NCBI GenBank assembly: GCA_947474415.1 | Contig: CANJKD010000143.1 | Span: forward strand, 1-6,527 | DNA from: Burkholderiales bacterium | Lineage (GTDB): Bacteria; Pseudomonadota; Gammaproteobacteria; Burkholderiales; Burkholderiaceae_C | DNA: 6,527 nt | Direction of reading: 5' to 3' | Shown here: positions 6,421 to 6,527 of the stretch, piece by piece | Layout of the letters: the number at the start of each line of letters is the position of its first letter | Numbering within the stretch: position 1 is the first letter of the stretch | The notes under the pieces: generated by a model | Database searches by the model: none | Seen by the model: the letters and a program-made list of their open reading frames with translations, nothing else | Told to the model about the DNA's origin: nothing | Made by a program: the position numbers and the translations under genes

Positions 6421-6527
6421 TTCTCGTATGGATTCCGGCCGGGGCGCAGTCAGCACGATGCGCTGGATGCGTTGACAGTCGGGATCAAGAGCCAAAACGT
6501 GAACTGGATACTGGATGCAGACATATC
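6421..6527 (+). pseudogene. group II intron reverse transcriptase/maturase, internal fragment, runs off the window
   Basis: The + strand frame starting at 6421 reads FSYGFRPGRSQHDALDAL and then WILDADI at the right edge. SYGFRPGRS followed by a DALDAL helix and a W-I-D-A-D-I strand is the RT2 to RT3 segment of group II intron-encoded proteins (LtrA type), where the final aspartate belongs to the polymerase active site. The N-terminal part of the reverse transcriptase is missing: upstream, the frame runs into antisense IS66 tnpC sequence and meets a TGA at 6373-6375. The fragment therefore starts at the junction at about 6420. Whether the rest of the protein and the intron RNA domains are intact lies outside the window. 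The match is short (35 residues) but very characteristic. Confidence 0.8.

Overview
The window is GC-rich bacterial DNA, most likely from a proteobacterium. The codon use, the IS66 transposase type and the defence genes fit a betaproteobacterium, possibly Burkholderiales; this is inference, as no rRNA or housekeeping gene is present. Its core is a complete four-gene type II CBASS anti-phage operon on the + strand, followed by insertion-sequence debris.

Positions 1 to about 600 hold no convincing complete gene. There may be the 5' end of a minus-strand gene running off the left edge (1-114). The stretch 115-576 is not readable as a gene. A candidate promoter lies at 567-595.

Positions 628-5003 encode, in order: CapV, a patatin-like phospholipase effector; CdnA, a DncV-like clade A CD-NTase; Cap2, an E2-E1 ubiquitin-transfer-like enzyme; and Cap3, a JAB/JAMM isopeptidase. 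All three gene junctions overlap (8, 4 and 4 bases), so this looks like one translationally coupled message. In the known model for this family, Cap2 joins the C-terminal glycine of the CD-NTase to a target and so primes it, and Cap3 cleaves that bond. On infection the CD-NTase makes a cyclic dinucleotide (3'3'-cGAMP in DncV), which switches on CapV to degrade the inner membrane and abort the infection. The catalytic motifs of all four proteins are visible. The cap2 frame has no ATG: its best start is a CTG overlapping the cdnA stop as CTGA, behind a strong Shine-Dalgarno sequence.

Positions from about 5138 to 6419 carry, on the minus strand, the C-terminal three quarters of an IS66-family TnpC transposase. 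Its 5' end is cut at about 6417-6422, where the sequence changes abruptly into an internal piece of a group II intron reverse transcriptase on the + strand. That piece runs off the right edge. The operon is therefore next to a scrambled mobile-element junction, as is common in defence islands. The system is of a known type; the unusual points are the cap2 start, the repeat-built tether in front of the CD-NTase tail, and the IS66/intron junction.
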